NCBI RefSeq assembly: GCF_011075055.1
Contig: NC_058145.1
Coordinates: 6,047,228-6,111,227, forward strand
Direction: 5' to 3'
DNA from: Mangifera indica
Lineage: Eukaryota; Streptophyta; Magnoliopsida; Sapindales; Anacardiaceae
DNA: 64,000 bases
The notes under the pieces are model-generated. The model did not search any database. It was given only the letters and a program-made list of their open reading frames with translations, and was not told where the DNA came from. This document shows positions 57,755-64,000 of this stretch, in pieces. The position numbers were made by a program, and so were the translations under genes. Position 1 is the first letter of the stretch; each line of letters begins with the position of its first letter.

Positions 57755-59279
57755 GCTGAAGGGCAATGCACCGCTAGGGTTCCCTTGTTTTGTGGAACAA
57801 ATTATACCAAATGAAAAATTAGAATGAGGCTTCATGTTAGGTCATTTGACTTTAAATTATGAAGAATTATTGAACATGGTGACTTAGTGCTAATAGACCC
57901 TCGAACTCATGAACCAAAAAATGAAATGGATTTTAATAATAAGGATGAAAAGATGATGAGTTTAGATGTTAAAACTATTAACATCTTGTTTTGTGCTTCT
58001 GACAATATAAAATTTAATGGGGTATCGACTTGTGAGTCCAAACCACACATGAAGGAACAAGTCAAGTCAAAGAATCAAAGATCAAGCTTTTCTTCTAGGA
58101 ATAAGAGTTATTCAAAATGAAGTTTGAAGAAAACATAACCGATATGTACAAATGGTTCTCCAACTTAGTGAATGATCTCAAAAGGCTTGAAAAGAGATTT
58201 GAGATGATCGAATTGGTAAAAAAGATTTTGAGATCATTACTAGATTCATAGGCCATGAAGGTAGCCATTATTAAAGAGTCTAAGGATCTTAGCAAGATGG
58301 CAATGGATAAGCTCATAAAAATTTTTGTTACCTATAAAATGAAGAGAAAACCAAAGGAATAAGACGTTAAGACTAAAAGAGATATTATATTGAATTTTAT
58401 GGTTGAAAAGGAAAAGATAGGAAATTCTTTTATGGATAGAGATTATGTGAGTCTCTTGGTTAGAAAGTTTAGCAAATTTCTATCAAGATCAAAGATAAAC
58501 AAAGGAAAGAGGTTTGCTAGACAAAGAGGAACAAAGGAAGATGGCGAAAAGAGCAACAATGAGACAATATGTTATGAATGAAAGAAAAAGAAGGATAAAA
58601 AAGAAAAGAGGTTCAAGAAGAAAGTGTTTACCGCCACTTGAAATGGAAGTGACTACTCAAGTGATGAAAATGAGTTAGAGGAAGGAAAGACCAACATATA
58701 TTTCATGGCTAGGAGTGATTTGGAGGATGAGAAAAATGATTCAAACTCTTACTTTTTGTATGAATGACAAGATGCATTTGAAACCTTAATAAATAAGTAT
58801 GAAAACATAGAAACAAAATATAAATCATTAGATAAAAAAATAATTTTCACTAAAAAGGAACATAATATACTTTTATATGATTATTAAAAGTTGAATAAGA
58901 AGTATGATGTTGTTAGAAATGAAAAGAATTCATACCTAAAAGAATTAACATGCATGAAAGAGGAACATGAAGAATTAAAGAAAAAGGTATCTAGTTTGAA
59001 TGAATTATTCAAAAAATTTAAAATAGGCACTGAGAGGTTGGATGAGAAGCTTACATCTAAAAAATGTGATCTTAATAAGGATAGAGTAAGGTATAATAAA
59101 AGTAACAATTTTTCAAACAGATACAAGCTTTTAAAGAAACCTTATGTTTAACATATGAAATGCAAATTTTGTTAATTCATTGGGCATATTGTTAGACAAT
59201 GTTCAATTAGGAATGACAAACTTTTTAAAATAAAGAAGGTTTGGATTTCTAAAGGGACACTTAAAACTAACATTGTTGA
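57755..59279 (+). pseudogene. Sirevirus gag (decayed)
   Basis: The N-terminus reads EGQCTARVPLFCGTNYTK, the usual start region of Sirevirus Gag (a Phe/Asn-Gly-Thr-Asn-Tyr block). It continues through NILFCASDNIKFNGVSTCES. A helical gag core follows at 58120-58600, then a Lys/Glu-rich coiled-coil-like stretch (58890-59150). A zinc knuckle CX2CX4HX4C lies at about 59161-59202, with a stop inside. Frame breaks and stops occur throughout. The reading DPKTIW is split by the hAT insertion and resumes at 62500. Confidence 0.8.
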
Positions 59280-59287
59280 CCCAAAAC
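59280..59287. repeat. Target-site duplication, left copy (hAT)
   Basis: CCCAAAAC, repeated exactly at 62492-62499. Eight base pairs is the hAT-family size. Confidence 0.95.
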
Positions 59288-59299
59288 TAGACCTAGCCA
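59288..59299 (+). repeat. hAT terminal inverted repeat, left
   Basis: TAGACCTAGCCA, followed to about 59490 by many AACCG/CGGTT motifs, the likely transposase-binding region. Confidence 0.9.
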
Positions 59300-60006
59300 C
59301 CGGCCGGTTTGGCCTATGAACCGGACTGAAACCGGCCCGAATAAAACCAAAACCAGAACCGGACTGAATCGAAATCAAAACTAGATTTTAGCGGTTTGAT
59401 TCCAGTTTACCTAATTTTGAACCGTGAAACCGTCGATTCACACCCGGTTTATGAATCGACATGTAAACCGACGGTTTATTGTGCTAAACTGAAAAATTTT
59501 GAATTTTTTTTGAATTTTTTGAATTTTTTTTAAATTTATTAACCAGCAGGGAACCGTTGGCTAGCATTGGTCCCCTGTAATTTTTAAAATCGCAATTCAC
59601 CCCCATATTTTTTAATTTTTTTCAAAAAAAAAATTTCCTATATATATACCCATTCAAATTTCAATCTCTCCACTCTCTCACTCAATCTTTCAAACTCTCA
59701 TTCTCATTCTCATTCTCATTCTTTCAACTCTTAATACTCTTTCAATCTTTCAATTCAATCAAATTCTCTTAAATTTAATTAAATTCTTTCTTAATTTTTT
59801 ATTAATTCTAATTTCTATTTTTATTATACAATTCATAATTAATTATAAAATTTATTTCTATAATTTATTTTATTTTTTATTTTTTATTATCTTTCATAAT
59901 TAATCATATAATTTATTTATATAATTAATTTTATTTATTTATTTATTATCTTTTATAATTAATCATATAATTTATTTATCTAATTAATTTTATTTATTAT
60001 CAAAAA

Positions 60007-62109
60007 ATGGCAAGTAGTAGAAATTCTTCCGGTAATAGGAGATTTGGTCAATATTCACATATATCAAATGTGAATAAAAATCAATTTATAGATAATTTTT
60101 CAACACAACAAAATGAAAGTTAATATGAAGAGATGGAACAACAACAACAACATCAACAATAGATAAAGATAGAACAACACTCTCAAAAAATTCTTACATC
60201 CGATATTTTCAAGATTCATTTCAAGAAAATACAAAAGGAAGATGGTAATTTCGATGTTGCTTGCAATTATTGTAGGCAAATTTATAAATTCAAACAAGGA
60301 GGTGGATACAGGACATTTAAAAGGCACTTAGAGTCAAAGCATCCAGAAAAAATGAGGCAAAGCCGAGGTCAAATATAAATAATCGAGTATGATTCTATAC
60401 ACAAATCTTTATTTATGTACAGTGATAATAAAAGTAAAGAAGAATTTACAAAAATTGTAGCAATAAATCATTTAGCATTTAGTTTTAGTGAAAATTTAGG
60501 TTTTAATAATTATTGTAAAACTGCATTAAATCCTACACATAAAACTATTCCAAGAAACACATTAAAAGGAACATTATTTAGTTTATATAAAAAACAAAAA
60601 AGAGAATTAATTCAATTTTTTACAAATTTTAATGGGTGTGTATCTATATGTAGTGATATTTGGAGTGACCATTGGCAAGTTCACTCTTATATGAGTATAA
60701 CTTGTCATTAGATAGATGACAATTTTCTATTACAAAAAAGAATTTTAGCATTTAGGGTGTTTGATGAACGACATACGATCGATAATATTTATAGAATAAT
60801 TAAAAGAATATTAGAAGAATATAAATTACTTTATAAATTTTTTTTAATTTCATTTGATAATGCACGTTCAAATACTACCTCAATAAATGATTTAATTAAT
60901 ATTTGTAAACCTAATTTAGGTAATAGATTTTTTCATATTAGATGTGCATGTCATGTATTAAATTTATGTGTACAAGATGGTTTACATTGTCTCAATAATT
61001 TTATTAGTCTAATAAAAACAACAATTTCATTTTTATGGACACATCCCCAAACTATGAACGAATGGGGTAAATTTGTAAACAACATAATAGAAGACCAAAA
61101 AGATTTCCTAAAGACATGCCGACTCGTTGGAATTTAACATATGAATTACTCAACGAGTCTTTTGATTATAGGGATTTATTATGCTTATTTATTTCACAAC
61201 ATGTGCCACAAGTTACATTATATCCCTAATATTGGGATATTTGTAAAACAATTTTAAATGTATTAAGAAATTTTAATAATGCAACATATACTTTAAATGG
61301 GGTTTATTATCCCACTTCTCATTTGTTTTTAAATGAAGCTGTTAATATTATTAGGGTTTTACAAAAAGCTGAACAAGATATTATTCTATAAGAAGCTATT
61401 TTTTTAATGAAAACAAAATGGTTAAGTTACTATAAAACAATTTCAGAACTTTTTCTTGCATTTTTTTTATCCTAGATTTAAATTAGATGGTGTCATAGAT
61501 TATTTGATATTATATTATGAATGTTTGCAATTAGATGAAGTTAATATTCCATTAACTATAACTAACCTTATAAATTTAATTAAAGAAATTTATGCTGAAT
61601 ATTCATTAATTTATGGTGGTTCTTCTTCCTCTCTGCTACTTATTGCCCCATCATCAACCCAAAATATGAGTTATGGTAATCGTATTATGATGCAAAGGGG
61701 AAAAAGACCAAGAGGAACATTAGGCTCCACCTTGGAGCTTGATATTTATTTAACTACTATTTTTGAGTTTGGTGACGGTAATATAGGTAAAGACTTTCCA
61801 GTTTTAGAATAGTGGAGTCGACATGCATCAACTTTTCCAACATTAGCAGCTATTGTTAAACAAGTTCTGGCAGCACCAGTATCAACTGTCGCAGTAGAAC
61901 AAGCTTCTAGTCAAAGGGATAATATATTGGATGAGAGGCGATCAAGTTTGGCTCCCGAATCTATTGAAGTCCAAGTATGCGTGGACAATTGGACAAGAGC
62001 CGAATTACGCCAACAAGAAATAAAAGTGGACTTCAATGAAGAATCGCTTGATTTAACTACGGATAGTTCGATGACGGGAAATAATACTCAAGATAGTGGA
62101 GGTGAATGA
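60007..62109 (+). pseudogene. hAT transposase (Ac/RICESLEEPER-like), decayed
   Basis: Start MASSRNSSGN at 60007. A BED-type zinc finger (CNYCRQ, then HLESKH) lies at about 60255-60345. The catalytic core shows CSDIWSD near 60650, SFDNARSN near 60850 with CHVLNL, and a C-terminal hATC dimerisation region (ELDIYL, PVSTVAVEQASS, with the third acidic residue near 61895) ending at 62109. Stops at 60121, near 60163, near 60376, near 60711 and 61137, plus frame breaks at 61138-61455, leave it inactive. It would have cut and pasted the element by a DDE mechanism. Confidence 0.88.
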
Positions 62110-62479
62110 TAAGGTAAGGGGGTACTGCCAACTATTAGATATGCAAAGGTAAGAGAACTACGTAGACTTTGATTCTTCTAAACCCCAAGAAAATACGTAG
62201 GAAACTTAATTGAAAAATTAAGTTCAAACCTTTCTTTTAATTTTCAATTATTATAATTAATAATTTAAAAATTAAATCAAGATCATGTATTAGAATTAAC
62301 AGTTTAATGTCAGTTTCAAATCGAAACCGTCAGTTCTGAACTGGGGTCATGAATTGAAATCATCAATTCTGAACCGTGGATGAACCGTCCTATTACGGTT
62401 TCAGTTCAGGGTCCTTATTTTTTCAAATCGCAAACCATGAACCGACGATTTCGAACCGAAATTGTCGGTTCATGAACCA

Positions 62480-62491
62480 TGGCCAGGTCTA
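62480..62491 (-). repeat. hAT terminal inverted repeat, right
   Basis: Reads TAGACCTGGCCA on the minus strand. The preceding 180 bp repeat AACCG-type motifs as on the left. Confidence 0.9.
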
Positions 62492-62499
62492 CCCAAAAC
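62492..62499. repeat. Target-site duplication, right copy (hAT)
   Basis: CCCAAAAC, exact match to 59280-59287. Confidence 0.95.
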
Positions 62500-63787
62500 C
62501 ATTTGGGTACTAAAAAGTAAATAGATGAATTTATCTTGTAGGCTTGCTTGCAATCTTCCTTGAGATCTTCTAGTAAGTGATACTTAGATAGTGGATACTT
62601 AAGACACATGATGAGAGACAGTAGTCTATTTTTTTCTTTGAACGCTAAAGATAGAGGTAATGTCAACTTTGGACATGACTCTTAAAGAAAAGTAATTGAC
62701 ATCATAGGTAACTCTTCTTTCTCGATAAATGATATTCTACTTGTTAAAGGTCTTAAGCATAATTTACTTAGTATAAGTCAATTATGTGACAAGGGCTTCA
62801 AGATTAGTTTTTATTCTTTATGTTGTGAACTTGTTGATGCTAGCACAAATGTAATTGCATTCATTGGCCATAGTTATTCAAATATGCATATTATAGACTT
62901 GCATGACACATGTTTCATGTCAACTAAGAAGGAGGACATGTTGCTATGGCATAAAAGATTAGGTTTTGTAATGAACATAACATAAAACATAACTTTTTGG
63001 CACCTAGGACCCTTTAACAAAATGGAGTTATTGAGGGAAGATACAACACACTTGTAAAAATGACTAGGACCATGTTGTGTGAAAATGTTTTACCTACGTA
63101 TTTTTGGGGTAAAGCCATTAATACTTCATGTTCCATCATAAATAAGGTCATGATTAGGCCAATTCTCAAGAAAACTTTTTATGAGTTATTGAAAGGAAAA
63201 AAGTCTAATATTGCATATTTTTATCCCTTTGGGTGCAAATGTTTTGTATAAAATAATGGTAAGGATAACTTAGAAAAATTGGATGCTAAGTCGAATGAAG
63301 CAATTTTTCTATATTACTCTTCCTTATCCAAAGCATATAGAGTCTTCAATAAGAGAACTCTTTTAGTTGAAGAATTTATCCATATGGTATTTGATAAATC
63401 TCCTAAGTATGTATATAACAAAAATGAAGATGAACTCATTAAACTTATGAAGGATCTATAAATCAAGAACTCATCTCAACCAAAAGAAGAGAAAAAAGAT
63501 CATTAAATTGAGGTTGAAGACCAAAAGGATAGACTCATGCAACCTCAAGAACCACAAAGAGAAATCTCATATCTAAGAGGTGAAGTGAAAAAAGGAAGGA
63601 TTATTAGAGACCCTTCTCAAGAAGTAAAAACTAGAGCTTTATTAAAGAACATATGCCAATTTGTGTCATTCTTATCACAAATAAAGCCTAAGAAGGTAGA
63701 GGAAGCTCTTAAAGATGAAAGTTGGGTGCTTGCAATGCAAGAAGAGTTGGACCAATTTAAGAGAGGCAGAGTTGCAATTTCAGTATG
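62500..63787 (+). pseudogene. Sirevirus protease, integrase remnants and RT start
   Basis: It resumes gag/protease after the hAT element. The protease active-site region SGxxRHMMRDSSLFFSL is near 62580-62640. ISQLCDKGF and LLWHKRLG (start of integrase) follow. A deletion near 62975-63000 removes the integrase core, and the reading jumps to the block near the catalytic Glu. The integrase end is open at 63060-63251 (LPTYFWGKAINTSC, FGCKCFV) and 63279-63461 (SKAYRVFNKRTL). The pre-RT block follows at 63640-63770 (EEALKDESWVLAMQEELDQF). The frame is then cut by a Tekay LTR at 63788. Confidence 0.82.
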
Positions 63788-64000
63788 TGTAACACTCGGA
63801 TTTAGGTATGTCAGTGAACTCTATTTTCAAAATTACCCCTAGAGTTGATTTTATAACTTGTTGTAAAAAAAAAATTGCAAAAGATTTATAGAAAACTACT
63901 AAATGAGCAATAATTTTCAAAGGGGGTAAAATGGTCATTTTATAAAGATTCAAGGGACAAAGTGAGAATTAAAATTGAATGGCACACTTGAAATTATATG
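63788..64000 (+). mobile_element. Start of another Tekay LTR, cut by the window end
   Basis: From TGTAACACTCGG the sequence follows the LTR 5' end of the Tekay element (54264 downward on the minus strand) for 213 bp, to the edge. This copy is on the plus strand and inserted into Sirevirus RT; the preceding GTATG (63783-63787) is the likely target duplication. Whether it is a complete element or a solo LTR cannot be seen. Confidence 0.85.

Larger units (their letters stand above)
59288..62491 (+). mobile_element. hAT DNA transposon
   Basis: A 3.2-kb element with 12-bp terminal inverted repeats (TAGACCTAGCCA left, TAGACCTGGCCA right, one mismatch), a perfect 8-bp duplication and a hAT transposase relic. 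Both ends have dense subterminal copies of AACCG and its complement. It split the gag-to-protease region of a Sirevirus. The transposase has several stops, so the copy is non-autonomous now. Confidence 0.95.

Overview
The window looks like eudicot plant nuclear DNA. It is AT-rich and built almost entirely from transposable elements nested in one another. The plant signature is a LINE whose ORF1 has the plant DUF4283 plus zinc-knuckle layout, a Tekay/Del chromovirus with a C-terminal chromodomain, Ty1/copia and Sirevirus pieces, an Athila/Tat protease fragment, a plant hAT transposon, and LTR-element primer sites that match the 3' end of initiator-Met tRNA. I found no host protein gene, rRNA, tRNA or CRISPR array. 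The species cannot be named from this.

Layout. 1-2330: AT-rich flank with a 46-bp tandem repeat. 2331-14324: one LINE (minus strand, 12-bp target duplication) split by a second LINE of the same family (plus strand, 6129-12038) that landed in its endonuclease region and made a 15-bp duplication. 14325-17160: decayed plus-strand Ty3/gypsy element. 17330-19460: copia LTR-like remnants. 19466-26085: a young, nearly complete minus-strand Ty3/gypsy element with 956-bp LTRs and a polyprotein broken by a single TGA; 26213-27850: decayed copia RT/RNase H. 27850-30890: two more minus-strand gypsy fragments. 30891-33397: the 3' end and LTR of a Sirevirus-like element. 33420-42940: an old plus-strand Tekay-type element, interrupted at 35558-39182 by a rearranged Tekay derivative that has the same LTR end, inverted, at both termini. 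42955-43330: Athila/Tat protease fragment. 43385-56712: decayed minus-strand copia element whose RT is split by a full-length Tekay element (44747-54264, 2.3-kb LTRs). 56853-63787: plus-strand Sirevirus, itself split by a hAT transposon (59288-62491) with a perfect 8-bp duplication. 63788-64000: the start of another Tekay LTR that runs off the window.

How the parts relate. The elements do not form a pathway; they record insertions in order. Inner elements are fresher than the ones they interrupt. Most premature stops that can be compared between copies are C-to-T or G-to-A changes (Gln or Trp codons to stop), as expected for DNA that has long been cytosine-methylated. The most unusual objects are the inverted-terminus LTR derivative at 35558-39182 and the LINE-in-LINE palindrome. 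I see no convincing new biochemical system.
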